Shown here: piece by piece, positions 15,943-24,788 of the stretch | Position numbering within the stretch: the first letter of the stretch is position 1 | Layout: each line of letters starts with the position of its first letter | Origin: Burkholderia sp. Leaf177 | GTDB taxonomy: Bacteria; Pseudomonadota; Gammaproteobacteria; Burkholderiales; Burkholderiaceae | Direction: 5' to 3' | Assembly: GCF_001424345.1 (NCBI RefSeq) | Contig: NZ_LMPF01000011.1 | Span: 1-50,497, forward strand | DNA: 50,497 nt | The notes under the pieces: generated by a model | The model's database searches: none | What the model was told of the DNA's origin: nothing | The model's input: only the letters and a program-made list of their open reading frames with translations | Made by a program: the position numbers and the translations under genes

Positions 15943-17601
15943 TTACTCTTGAATCGCGAAATCGATACGGCGGTTAGCGAAACGTCCGCTGGCCGTCGAG
16001 TTATCGGCGATTGCATGCTGGTCGCCATAACCTTGTGCCGTCACAGCGTCGGCGGAAACACCGTGCTTGACCAGGAAGGCGCGCACTGCTTCAGCACGTT
16101 TCTTAGAAAGCGCCAGATTCGAGCTCGGCAGGCCGACGTTGTCCGAATAACCACCAACGTTCAGCTTGACCGTCTTGCCGGCGTCCTGGCATGCCTTCAA
16201 CATCTGCGCCGATTTCGCCAGCGCGAGTTGCGCGTCTTGCGGCGGTACGTCAGAACCAGTACGGAAGTTGATGACTTGCAGGTTCAGCACCTTGGCGACG
16301 TCGGCGGGAGCGCAATCATCGTTCAGCGATGAAAACGCGCTCATGAACGATTCCTTCGCGCTCTCAACTGCTTGCTTGACGTCGAACGTGCCAATGGTGA
16401 AGCCTGCGCCGAAAAGCGACTTGAGCTTGTCCATCCAGCCATTGCGTGCGTCAGCCGCCGTACCGCTCAATTCGATCTTCTCACCCGACAATTTGGCTTC
16501 CGCGCCCGGCAATTGCATCAGCGGCAACAGGCCGTCGAGCTTGTCCAGCCAGCTAGCTGGCTTCACTTCCGGATCGACCGCGATGGTCGCGTTGAGATGA
16601 TCCGCGCCGAACTTCGCCGTCAATGCGGCGAGCAGCTTGGCCTTCTCTTCTTCGCTGCCAACCGTGGCACGAATGGACGGTGCACCGAGCTTGTCGACGG
16701 TGAACGTCAGCAAGGCGTCCTTGGTCGGCAAGGGCGCGGCAACGGCAGCGGGCGCCGAAGCAGGTTCCGAAGCCGGCAATGCCGCGACTGCCGGGGTTGA
16801 GTTCACCACAGGCGCTTCGGCGGGAGCGGCCGTTACGGGCTGCTGGTTGGTGCAGCTGCGGCCGAACAGCAAGGCCAGCAATGCAAGCGCGGCAGCAACC
16901 GCGAGCCACCACCATTTCTTCGATCCTGCCTTCTCTTCCATCACAATCTTGTCGAGCGATGAATTCACCGCCGATGAAGAACCGCCAGCCGTTGAAGGAT
17001 GTTCCAGATGCGACGACACCGCTTTCAACTGCGCCGCCACGCCCGTCAGGAAATTGCCTGCGCCGCCAAGACCGAGCGCGCTGGAAATGTCTTCAGACAT
17101 GCTTGCCTTCACCATTGGCAACTGATGGCCGAGGAGCGTGGGCAACTGGCCGACGTTGCCGCCGGACTTCGAGAAGTAGTGCTTCAGCACGCCGAACAAT
17201 GCGGTCGTGACAATGCCGCCCAGCGCGTGCGTAGCGCCTACGGACACGCCGGTTTTAGCGGCGACTGCGTTGCTCAGTCCGTTGATGCGTTCTTCGGAAG
17301 CGACGCCCGAAGCCAGTCGCGTTCCCGCTGCCAGCAGCGATTGCAAGCCGTCGCCGTGCACGAGTTGTGGCAGCATCTCGACGATGTTCGCGTTCGAATC
17401 CGGCGACATGATGGACGCGAACAAACCGCGCGCGCCTTCAGGCGACGACGCCTTGTTCATGAGCGAGCCGACCATTGCGGGCGCGATCATGCCGACCACG
17501 CGCTTTGCCGCTTCCGGCGCAACGCCGAGTTTTGTGGCGAGTTGCTGCAACACGCTTTCGGTTAAAGCGCCCTGTACTAGCTGAATAACGTTAATGCTCA
17601 T
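15943..17601 (-). CDS. DUF937 / OmpA-domain membrane-anchored protein
   Basis: A 552-residue protein with no N-terminal signal peptide. A DUF937 domain fills about 1-190, followed by a serine-rich linker and a single membrane helix at about 230-247 (WWWLAVAAALALLALLF) next to a cysteine. Then come an alanine/proline-rich spacer, a middle region with BON-like character (about 300-415), and a C-terminal OmpA peptidoglycan-binding domain (about 435-552) with NVGGYSDNVGLPSSNLALS and RFANRRIDFAI. This predicts an inner-membrane protein with a cytoplasmic DUF937 head and a periplasmic domain that grips peptidoglycan. Function is unknown. It stands alone, divergent from aidB. Confidence 0.8.
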   Translation of the reverse strand: MSINVIQLVQGALTESVLQQLATKLGVAPEAAKRVVGMIAPAMVGSLMNKASSPEGARGLFASIMSPDSNANIVEMLPQLVHGDGLQSLLAAGTRLASGVASEERINGLSNAVAAKTGVSVGATHALGGIVTTALFGVLKHYFSKSGGNVGQLPTLLGHQLPMVKASMSEDISSALGLGGAGNFLTGVAAQLKAVSSHLEHPSTAGGSSSAVNSSLDKIVMEEKAGSKKWWWLAVAAALALLALLFGRSCTNQQPVTAAPAEAPVVNSTPAVAALPASEPASAPAAVAAPLPTKDALLTFTVDKLGAPSIRATVGSEEEKAKLLAALTAKFGADHLNATIAVDPEVKPASWLDKLDGLLPLMQLPGAEAKLSGEKIELSGTAADARNGWMDKLKSLFGAGFTIGTFDVKQAVESAKESFMSAFSSLNDDCAPADVAKVLNLQVINFRTGSDVPPQDAQLALAKSAQMLKACQDAGKTVKLNVGGYSDNVGLPSSNLALSKKRAEAVRAFLVKHGVSADAVTAQGYGDQHAIADNSTASGRFANRRIDFAIQE

Positions 17602-17818
17602 TTGATTTGCCTTTCCTTACTTGCGTGATGTCGCCAAACGCCCAGAATGGGATCGGCGATTATAGGTTCGGGTTTAAAGAGATAAGGAGTTCCGACTAAA
17701 AATCGGAAATACCTCAAGACAGAATATTTAAGAGAGTTCTCAGTGGCTCTCGCTTTAGTCGGGTCGATCCGAAGCGCAGCTTTTAGGCGCAAAATATTCC
17801 CTTCGACGGAGGTAACCG

Positions 17819-19528
17819 ATGACCCCATCCACCTACGGCCAGACCCACGAAGTCACGAACCAGGCGCCCCCGCTCGAGCGCTACAACGCGATGACCACCG
17901 ACCCGGCGCTTTGCGCCGCGCTCGAACGTGAAGGCGCGGGCTGGCATCTCGAAACGCTCATCCGCGATGGTCGTGCGCTGACGGAACCCGACGTCATCGC
18001 GCTTGCGGATCTTGCCAACCGGCATACGCCTGAACACCATCCGTTTAGTGCGCGTGGCGAGCGTATCGATGCAATCGAGTTTCATCCTGCCTGGCATACG
18101 CTGCTTTCAATGTTGCGCGAACAAGGCTTGCACGCGCTGCCGTTCGAAGCCGGTCCGTCGGGCACGCCGCGGCTGGGCGCCATGGCCGCGCGCGCCGCCG
18201 GATATTTCCTGCACGCGCAACTCGAAAGCGGATCGTTGTGTCCGCTGACCATGACGTTTGCGAGCATTCCCGTCCTGCAAAACGAACCCGCGCTCTACGC
18301 ACGCTTGCAGGCGCAGTTGCTTTCTCGCAAGCACGATCATCGTGATATTCCGCTCGATGCCGGCAAGGAATCGATGCTGATCGGCATGGGCATGACCGAG
18401 AAACAAGGCGGCTCGGACGTGCGCAGCAACCGGACTCGCGCGGTTGCGTCAGGCGCGGGCGGACGCGGCGGCGAATATCGGCTGATCGGCCATAAATGGT
18501 TCTTCTCCGCGCCGCAATGCGACGCGCATCTGGTGCTCGCGAGGACTGGCGAAAGCGCCGAAAGCGCCGATGAAAAAGGCCCGATCTCGTGCTTCTACGT
18601 ACCGCGCTTCGCACCCGACGGTTCCAAAAACGCGGTCCATATTCAGCAACTGAAGGACAAGCTCGGCAACCGCTCGAACGTGAGCAGCGAAGTCGAGTTG
18701 CTCGATGCCTACGGCGTCATGATTGGCGACGAAGGACGCGGCGTGCCGACGATCATCGAAATGGCGAACTTCACGCGGCTCGATTGTGTGATCGGCAGCG
18801 CGGCGTTGATGCGCGCCGCGCTGATCCACGCGATCCACCACGCGCGGCACAGGCGTGCGTTTGGAGCGAAGCTCGTCGATCAACCCCTGATGCGCAACGT
18901 GCTCGCCGATCTCGCGCTCGAATCCGAGGCAGCGACCACGTTGTTCATGCGGCTCGCGGGCGCATTCGAGAATTCATCGACGGCCGAGGAGCGCGCGTGG
19001 CGGCGCATCGTGACGCCGGCAGCGAAGTTCTGGGTCTGCAAGCGGGCGCTCGAATTCACTGGCGAAGCAATGGAAGTCTGGGGCGGCAACGGTTACGTCG
19101 AGACAGGGCCGATGGCGCGGTTTTATCGGGAAGCGCCGGTGAATTCGATTTGGGAAGGCTCGGGCAACGTGATGTGCCTCGACGTGTTGCGGGCGATCGA
19201 GCGCGAACCCGAGGCCGCGCGTGCGTTGCTGGATTCGTGGCACGCGGTCGCGCAGGAACATCCGGCGTTGCGCGACGCGTTGAACGCGCTGCTCGGCATG
19301 CTTCAGGTCGATGTGGCTTCGCGCGAAGCGTCGGCGCGGCGGATCGCGCAGCAGCTCGTGCTGACCGCGCAAGGCGTGTTGCTGGCGCAGCACGCGCCGG
19401 CGGATGTGGCGGCGGCGTTCATCGAAACCCGTCTCGGCGATGCACATAGCGCCACGAATCGCGTGTACGGCACGTTGCCGGCGCGGTTTGATTTTGCTGC
19501 GATCATCGCGCGGGCGTTTGCTGCTTAG
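17819..19528 (+). CDS. aidB: AidB-like acyl-CoA dehydrogenase
   Basis: A flavoprotein of 569 residues in the AidB branch of the acyl-CoA dehydrogenases; E. coli AidB belongs to the Ada adaptive response to alkylation and binds DNA. Diagnostic AidB parts are the N-terminal YGQTHEVTNQAPPLERYN, the core MGMTEKQGGSDVRSN and the C-terminal REAPVNSIWEGSGNVMCLDV. The ATG at 17819 has ggagg 7 nt upstream. It is convergent with the flagellar gene cluster that ends 19 bp away, with no terminator visible in between. Whether it acts in DNA protection or in isovaleryl-CoA-type metabolism cannot be told here. Confidence 0.9.
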   Translation: MTPSTYGQTHEVTNQAPPLERYNAMTTDPALCAALEREGAGWHLETLIRDGRALTEPDVIALADLANRHTPEHHPFSARGERIDAIEFHPAWHTLLSMLREQGLHALPFEAGPSGTPRLGAMAARAAGYFLHAQLESGSLCPLTMTFASIPVLQNEPALYARLQAQLLSRKHDHRDIPLDAGKESMLIGMGMTEKQGGSDVRSNRTRAVASGAGGRGGEYRLIGHKWFFSAPQCDAHLVLARTGESAESADEKGPISCFYVPRFAPDGSKNAVHIQQLKDKLGNRSNVSSEVELLDAYGVMIGDEGRGVPTIIEMANFTRLDCVIGSAALMRAALIHAIHHARHRRAFGAKLVDQPLMRNVLADLALESEAATTLFMRLAGAFENSSTAEERAWRRIVTPAAKFWVCKRALEFTGEAMEVWGGNGYVETGPMARFYREAPVNSIWEGSGNVMCLDVLRAIEREPEAARALLDSWHAVAQEHPALRDALNALLGMLQVDVASREASARRIAQQLVLTAQGVLLAQHAPADVAAAFIETRLGDAHSATNRVYGTLPARFDFAAIIARAFAA

Positions 19529-19547
19529 CGTTTTTTCGAATGCACCG

Positions 19548-19874
19548 CTATCTTTTCGGCATCCCGGCGACCGGCGCGACTTCCGGCGCCGGCACTTCTT
19601 CAAGCCCGTTTTCCAGCCTGTAGAACCACGCCAGCAGTTCCGCCACGGCCTGATATAACGCGGGCGGAATGCGGGCATCGAGATCGACCTGCATCAGCAG
19701 CGACACCATATCCGGCGATTCGTGCACGTACAAACCCGCGTCCTTCGCGCGCTGCACGATCATCTCGGCGACGAGACCGTAACCCTTTGCGACCACGCGC
19801 GGCGCGGCATCGGGTTTCTTCGTGTCGTAGGTGAGCGCGGTGGCTTGCTTGCGCGCATCGTTTGGCTGCGTCAT
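19548..19874 (-). CDS. FlhB C-terminal domain homologue (FlhX type)
   Basis: A 108-residue protein matching only the cytoplasmic C-terminal part of FlhB, the export-gate protein that autocleaves at NPTH to switch substrate class. It begins around ATALTYDTKKPDAAP, just after where the NPTH site would be; the motif itself and all membrane helices are absent. The helix region AKGYGLVAEMIVQRAKDAGLY and the VDLDARIPPALYQAVAELLAW segment are conserved. It therefore resembles an already-cleaved FlhB tail, like FlhX of Helicobacter or the Bacillus short homologue. It overlaps the stop of the fliK-like gene by 4 bp (ATGA), so the two are translationally coupled. Confidence 0.85.
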   Translation of the reverse strand: MTQPNDARKQATALTYDTKKPDAAPRVVAKGYGLVAEMIVQRAKDAGLYVHESPDMVSLLMQVDLDARIPPALYQAVAELLAWFYRLENGLEEVPAPEVAPVAGMPKR

Positions 19875-21232
19875 GCCGCGCTCTCCGCGCCGGATGGCGG
19901 CGTATCAATGTCCGGTGACACGGCGCCCGTCGATTCGGCCAGCGGGTCCATCGCGCGGATGGTGATACCGGCGAGCCGCAAGCCCGCGGCTTCGAGTTGC
20001 TGCTGGAAATGCTCGCCATCGCGGGCAAGCAGGATCGCGCCGTCCGCGCTCGCGTTCAGCTTCACCAGCAATTGCTGCCCGGTGAGCACCAGGTTTGCGT
20101 CGACGTTGCCGAGCGTCGGCAGCGCCAATGTGACGCGTGTGTGCCAGGCGCGTTCATCGCCAAACGTCGGGTTCGCGGCGCCATCGTGCGCGCGGCGTTC
20201 TCGCGGCTCGATCTCCCAGTCGAACTTCGCGCCGGGCCACGCTTCGCCGGACCAGCGAAACTGATGGGTGGCGAGCAGATCGAGTTGCTGGCGAACCAAT
20301 GGGATAGTCGATGGATGGATGCCCGCGTTGATCGACGCCTGCACGGCGGGATCGTGAGTGTTTTCATCGGCTGCGGCAGATGCGGATCCTGCGCCCGGCT
20401 TCATGCCCGGAGGCGAGAACACGTTCGGCGGCACAGCGCGCACCGAAGCCGCCAGCGCCGCCGCCTGCTGCGGCGTGAGCGGCATGGGAACGAGGCGCAC
20501 GGGGTTCATCGGATCGGGCGGATCGGCGGAAAAAGTCGGCGGCAGCAGGGATTCATCGATCCACACTTCCGCCGGCAGATCGGGCTGCGGTTGCGGTGTA
20601 TCGAACGGAAGCGGCGCCGTCAGGTTATCCGCGCGCGCTTGCGGTTCATTGTTCAGCGACGCGAGCGTGCGTTGCCCGGCAAGCCATTGCGCGATGTGGC
20701 TTTCGTAGAAAAGCCCGCTTTCGCTCACGGTTTTCGCCAGCACGGACGCCAGCGCGTCGGCCGGCAAAACCTGCGCGGCTTGACTGACCGCGGCGGTGGC
20801 AGCGGTGGCGGTTGAAGCACTCGAAGCGGTCGAAGGCGCCGTGGAATACGCCGAAGCCGAAGCTGCGTGGGTATCGAACAAGGAACCGGACAACGTGGCG
20901 AACGCGCTCGCGGCAAGCAGCGGGCGCGGCGCGGTTGGCCACAACGGAGCGTTGCTTGTCATTGGCGGCGTGTTCTGGCCGCCGAACCGGGAAATGGCGT
21001 CGAGCGTGCGCGCGACATTGCTGAGCGCGGTTTGTGCGGAAGCGGGCGGCGGCGTATTCGCGGCGTTTGCCGGAGCGGGAACCGCAAACGCCGGGTTATC
21101 GACGAGAAGTTGCGACGTGCTGGTCTGCGCCGTCGCGCCCGAGGTCGATCCACCTTGCGGAAGGAGCGCCGATAACAGCATGTCAGTGCGGCTGGCGATA
21201 AGCGCAGCGATCGCGGTGTCCAGGCCAGGCAT
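19871..21232 (-). CDS. Second FliK-like flagellar hook-length control protein
   Basis: A 453-residue protein with a low-complexity alanine/proline/threonine-rich N-terminal two thirds and a C-terminal Flg_hook domain (about 325-435: WPGAKFDWEIEPRERR, then TRVTLALPTLGNVDANLVLT and LLARDGEHFQQQLEAAGL). FliK proteins measure hook length and trigger the FlhB specificity switch. The canonical fliK lies at 28544-29989, so this is a paralogue in a late operon with fliS, fliT and an FlhB-tail homologue. Its role may be in late export or a second switch; this is inference. A gaggaaa precedes the start. Confidence 0.82.
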   Translation of the reverse strand: MPGLDTAIAALIASRTDMLLSALLPQGGSTSGATAQTSTSQLLVDNPAFAVPAPANAANTPPPASAQTALSNVARTLDAISRFGGQNTPPMTSNAPLWPTAPRPLLAASAFATLSGSLFDTHAASASAYSTAPSTASSASTATAATAAVSQAAQVLPADALASVLAKTVSESGLFYESHIAQWLAGQRTLASLNNEPQARADNLTAPLPFDTPQPQPDLPAEVWIDESLLPPTFSADPPDPMNPVRLVPMPLTPQQAAALAASVRAVPPNVFSPPGMKPGAGSASAAADENTHDPAVQASINAGIHPSTIPLVRQQLDLLATHQFRWSGEAWPGAKFDWEIEPRERRAHDGAANPTFGDERAWHTRVTLALPTLGNVDANLVLTGQQLLVKLNASADGAILLARDGEHFQQQLEAAGLRLAGITIRAMDPLAESTGAVSPDIDTPPSGAESAA

Positions 21233-21330
21233 GCCGGTTTCCTCGGGTAACCGGTCAAGCGATCGACAATCGGATCAGCCCGTCACCGGTTTTCGGCGGG
21301 CTGCAAACACGTGAACCACAAGAAACGTGT

Positions 21331-21660
21331 TTATCGCAGCCCGATCATCTTTTTCAAAACTCGCGCGGGCCTGTTCACCGTGAACAGCGCCGATAAACGC
21401 GCAAGGCTGGGTGCGCTCAAATCGCGAATGGCGGCGTCGTCGGCGAGAATCCGGCGCACCAGCTCGAACTTGCGGGCGCGCGCGGTGTCGTCGAGCTGGG
21501 ACGCGGCATCGACTTCCCGCAAACCGTCGATCAACTCGCGATACGCCCCCTGCATGATCTTCAACTCACTCCAGTCTCCACCTCTCGCGGCGGCCAGCAT
21601 GCGCGCGGAAAGTTCTGCTATCGCTTCGTAATGAGAGAAATATTCTTGTGTCGTTTTCAT
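21331..21660 (-). CDS. fliT: Flagellar chaperone FliT
   Basis: A small cytoplasmic chaperone of 109 residues that, in characterised flagella, binds the filament cap protein FliD, FliI/FliJ and, in enterics, FlhC. The sequence is predicted helical (EYFSHYEAIAELSARMLAAA, then LDDTARARKFELVRRIL), matching FliT in size and position. It starts 24 bp after fliS and shares its sigma-28 promoter. The fliK-like gene follows after 98 bp. Confidence 0.85.
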   Translation of the reverse strand: MKTTQEYFSHYEAIAELSARMLAAARGGDWSELKIMQGAYRELIDGLREVDAASQLDDTARARKFELVRRILADDAAIRDLSAPSLARLSALFTVNRPARVLKKMIGLR

Positions 21661-21684
21661 TATGTGCGGACATATTTCGTAATG

Positions 21685-22098
21685 TCACGCCGCAGCCATT
21701 CTTGCTGCGTCGGGCGCGATTGCGATCCAGGCATCTTCCAGAGTTGCCAACAAGCCATCGACTTCAACCAGTATCGGTTCGCTTTGCTGCAGGTTCGCTT
21801 GCAGAAGGCGGTGCGACATATAGGTATAGAGCGCGTCCAGCCGCGCCGCGATTTCGCCGCCGGCTTCCTTGTTCAGGGCCTGCTGCAAACCGCTTTCTAT
21901 AATGCCGATCGCCTTCGTGATCGCTTCTCCGCGCGCCGCGATGTTGCCCTGCTGCAAGTGCATCCGCGCCTGGGCGATAGCCTGGCGCGCGCCCTGATAC
22001 AGCATGACCACGAGTCTGTGCGGACTGGCGCCCATCACTCCGGTTTGCACGCCGACGCGTGCGTACGCGTTGGCTCCCGCATGTCCCTGGGAAAACAT
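21685..22098 (-). CDS. fliS: Flagellin chaperone FliS
   Basis: A 137-residue cytoplasmic chaperone that holds flagellin C-termini and prevents early polymerisation. The family core is clear: GVMGASPHRLVVMLYQGARQ near residues 20-40 and ALNKEAGGEIAARLDALYTY in the middle, with the usual helical bundle. First gene of the fliS-fliT-(fliK-like)-(flhB-tail) operon. A sigma-28 promoter lies about 120 bp upstream. The flagellin fliC and cap fliD genes are not in the window. Confidence 0.92.
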   Translation of the reverse strand: MFSQGHAGANAYARVGVQTGVMGASPHRLVVMLYQGARQAIAQARMHLQQGNIAARGEAITKAIGIIESGLQQALNKEAGGEIAARLDALYTYMSHRLLQANLQQSEPILVEVDGLLATLEDAWIAIAPDAARMAAA

Positions 22099-22216
22099 CC
22101 GACTTCTCCAAATTCGGCTTCTGCGCGCGCTGACTGCAGAAACGTGATGAACCGATGCCGGCTTTACGATCGAGACCGCTTATTTGTCTGACTGTTTGCC
22201 GTGCTGTTACTTAGGG

Positions 22217-22243
22217 TTATCGGAGAAAGCGGCGAAAGCTTTA
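22217..22243 (-). promoter_or_regulatory. Sigma-28 (FliA) promoter for fliST and downstream genes
   Basis: Minus-strand TAAAGCTT, an 11-bp spacer and TCCGATAA match the sigma-28 consensus TAAAGTTT-N11-GCCGATAA at 14 of 16 positions. The -35 is at 22236-22243 and the -10 at 22217-22224. The next gene downstream is fliS. Confidence 0.85.
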
Positions 22244-22310
22244 GGAAGGCTTTGCGTCACAACGGATTCCGGAAAGTGCAACGGTCGCAAGCCGGCGTTC
22301 ACGACCAGTC

Positions 22311-22661
22311 TCAGACCGAGATGTTCATGATGTCGTTGTAGGCGGACACGAGCTTGTTGCGCACCTGCAGCCCGAATTGCAGGCCGACATTGGCTTTTTG
22401 CATGTCCACCATGACGTCGTTCAGCGACACGTTCGGCGCACCGATTTCGAACGCGTGCGCTTCGCTCATTGCGCTCTTCTGGGCGCTGCTGATGTTGTCG
22501 ATGGACGATTTCAGCGCATCCGCAAAACTGCCCGCGCTCGCCGCCCCCGATTCCGGCACGACCGCGCCGCCCGCGACATTGCCCGCGCCGCCGGCGGCCT
22601 GCGTGGCCATGGACTGAAGTTGCTGGAGCGCCGAACTCAGCGGGCTGATGGATGCATTCAT
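22311..22661 (-). CDS. fliE: Flagellar hook-basal body protein FliE
   Basis: Small exported protein (116 residues) that joins the MS ring FliF to the rod. The conserved C-terminal half is intact: [40 protein letters not shown] and [19 protein letters not shown]. The N-terminal 45 residues are glycine/alanine-rich. It is divergent from fliF across 348 bp. A ggag lies five nt before the ATG. No terminator is visible between it and fliS, so some read-through into fliST is possible. Confidence 0.93.
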   Translation of the reverse strand: MNASISPLSSALQQLQSMATQAAGGAGNVAGGAVVPESGAASAGSFADALKSSIDNISSAQKSAMSEAHAFEIGAPNVSLNDVMVDMQKANVGLQFGLQVRNKLVSAYNDIMNISV

Positions 22662-23009
22662 GGTGACTCCAGAAGGATCAAGCGGTAATCAAACTCTCAA
22701 ATAAGGTAACCGGCGGCAACGTATGGTGGGCGGTGTTGCTGGGACATATCGAACCGGGGCCTGTCCCGGGCCTAAGGCTGGCGTCTGCGCCGGAGCCTGG
22801 GCGGTTCGCCATACGGCCTGACCGATTACGAAAAAGTCTAGCAGCGGCGCGGTTTTGCAAAGCCGGGAAAGAGCGCCAAAACCGGCTTCTGTTCGCTCAA
22901 TCGACTTACTCGTCCTTACGGATAATTCCTCTCATGAAAGAGTCTGCGATTGCGCCCGGCGTCAGCCGGACACCTCGCGGAAAACGCAAGATTCGGAGAG
23001 CTTCGACGC
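22662..23009. promoter_or_regulatory. fliE/fliF divergent promoter region
   Basis: A 348-bp gene-free region that must hold promoters for fliE and for fliFGHIJK. No sigma-28 site is present, as expected for early or middle flagellar genes. A short ccggg-gcctgt-cccgg inverted repeat lies at about 22754-22769. I could not identify a convincing sigma-70, sigma-54 or FlhDC site by eye. Confidence 0.45.
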
Positions 23010-24788
23010 ATGGATTCCACCAATAACCTGATCAACCCGGACGCCCGCATGGGTCTGGCCGGCGCGCAGCCGGCGGCCGGATCGATCGCGGCAGGTTCGG
23101 GCGGCGCCGGTTTTGCCGGCAGTTCCGACTTCAGCGGCAGCCTCGGCGGCCGCATGCCGATGCTCAACCAGTTCCGCAACAACCCGCGCATGCCGCTGAT
23201 CATCGCCGTCGCCGTGCTGGCCGCAGTGGTTGCCGGGCTGGTGATGTGGTCGCGTCAGCCGGATTACCGGGTCCTGTTCAGCAATCTGTCGGATCGTGAC
23301 GGCGGAGCAATCGTCGCCGCGCTGCAGCAGGGAAATATTCCCTACAAGATCGCCGAATCGGGCGGCGCGATCCTGGTTCCGAGCGAATCCGTGCACGAAA
23401 CGCGCTTGCGGCTGGCATCGCAGGGATTGCCCAAGAACGGTTCGGTCGGCTTCGAACTGATGGACAACCAGAAATTCGGCATCAGCCAGTTCGCCGAGCA
23501 GGTCAACTATCAGCGCGCGCTCGAAGGTGAACTGGAAAAGACCATCGCGTCGATATCCTCGGTCCGCGAAGCCCGCGTGCATCTCGCCATTCCGAAGCCG
23601 ACCGTGTTCGTGCGCGAAAAGGAATTGCCGACGGCGTCGGTCATGCTGAATCTCTATCCCGGCCGCGCGCTCGACGAAGCGCAGACGCTCGCGATCCAGC
23701 ACATGGTCAGCTCGGGCGTGGCGGATATGCCGGTGAAGAACGTGACCATCGTCGATCAGGACGGCAACCTTCTTACGCAGCAAAGCAGCGGGCCGAACGG
23801 CCTCGACGCGTCGCAGCTCAAATACGTGCAGCAGATCGAACGCAATACGCAATCGCGTATCGATGCAATCCTGGCGCCGTTGTTCGGCGCGGGTAACGCC
23901 CATTCGCAGGTGAGCGCGGATATCGACTTTTCGAAGCTGGAACAAACCGCGGAAAGCTACGGCCCGAACGCGAATCCGCAAAACACCGCGATCCGCAGCC
24001 AGCAATCGAGTGAATCGAAGGAAGGCGGCGGCGCGAGCGTGGGCGGCGTGCCCGGCGCGTTGTCGAACCAGCCGCCGGCAGCGGCATCGGCGCCTATCGA
24101 TGCAGCCGCGAGCGGCGTCGACGGCGCAAAAGCCGCGCCGGTGAATTTGCGCAAGGACACCACGACCAATTACGAAGTCGACCGCACCGTGCGCCACTAC
24201 GAGCAGCCGGTGGGCGGCATCAAGCGCCTGTCCGTCGCGGTGGTCGTGAATTACCAGAAACAGGTGGACGCGAAAGGCATCGTCACCATGCAACCGCTTC
24301 CCGCCGACAAGCTCGCGCAAGTCCAGCAGCTCGTGAAAGACGCAATGGGCTACGACGAAAAGCGCGGCGACTCGGTCAACGTGGTGAACAGCACCTTCCT
24401 GGTGGATACGAACGTGATCCCCGATGTGCCCTGGTGGCGCACGCCGGACATGATCGCGCGCGGCATCCAGCTGGCGAAGTACGCGGGTATTGGTCTGGTG
24501 GCGATGTTCCTGTATTTCTCGATGGTGAAGCCGGCGCTGCGCCGCGCTTTCCCGCCGCCGCCCCCGCCGCCCGCGCTTGGCGCACCGGACGAACTGTCGC
24601 TGCTCGATGGTCCGTCCATGCCGAAGAGCGCTATCGATGAAGAAAAGGATGCCGAAGTCAGCTTGCTCGGCAACGAAAGCAACAAGGCCAAGTTCGAACG
24701 CAATCTCGACTACGCGCGGATGATCGCGCGCCAGGACCCGAGAATCGTCGCGACGGTCGTCAAGAACTGGGTGTCCGATGAACGCTGA
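23010..24788 (+). CDS. fliF: Flagellar MS-ring protein FliF
   Basis: Builds the inner-membrane MS ring around the export gate. The 592 residues have a cytoplasmic N-terminus, a membrane helix at about 60-80 (LIIAVAVLAAVVAGLVMW), the periplasmic ring domains (including LASQGLPKNGSVGFELMD) and a second helix near 490-510 (YAGIGLVAMFLYFSMV). The cytoplasmic tail that binds FliG (about 545-592) includes FERNLDYARMIARQDPRIVA. An open frame continues upstream to 22950, but the ATG at 23010 matches the usual FliF start. It overlaps fliG by 11 bp. Confidence 0.95.
   Translation: MDSTNNLINPDARMGLAGAQPAAGSIAAGSGGAGFAGSSDFSGSLGGRMPMLNQFRNNPRMPLIIAVAVLAAVVAGLVMWSRQPDYRVLFSNLSDRDGGAIVAALQQGNIPYKIAESGGAILVPSESVHETRLRLASQGLPKNGSVGFELMDNQKFGISQFAEQVNYQRALEGELEKTIASISSVREARVHLAIPKPTVFVREKELPTASVMLNLYPGRALDEAQTLAIQHMVSSGVADMPVKNVTIVDQDGNLLTQQSSGPNGLDASQLKYVQQIERNTQSRIDAILAPLFGAGNAHSQVSADIDFSKLEQTAESYGPNANPQNTAIRSQQSSESKEGGGASVGGVPGALSNQPPAAASAPIDAAASGVDGAKAAPVNLRKDTTTNYEVDRTVRHYEQPVGGIKRLSVAVVVNYQKQVDAKGIVTMQPLPADKLAQVQQLVKDAMGYDEKRGDSVNVVNSTFLVDTNVIPDVPWWRTPDMIARGIQLAKYAGIGLVAMFLYFSMVKPALRRAFPPPPPPPALGAPDELSLLDGPSMPKSAIDEEKDAEVSLLGNESNKAKFERNLDYARMIARQDPRIVATVVKNWVSDER

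Noticed and set aside
22848..22864. Sigma-54-like ggcgcggttttgc upstream of fliF
   Set aside because: The spacing between the GG and GC elements is one base short of the required 10, and flanking bases match poorly.
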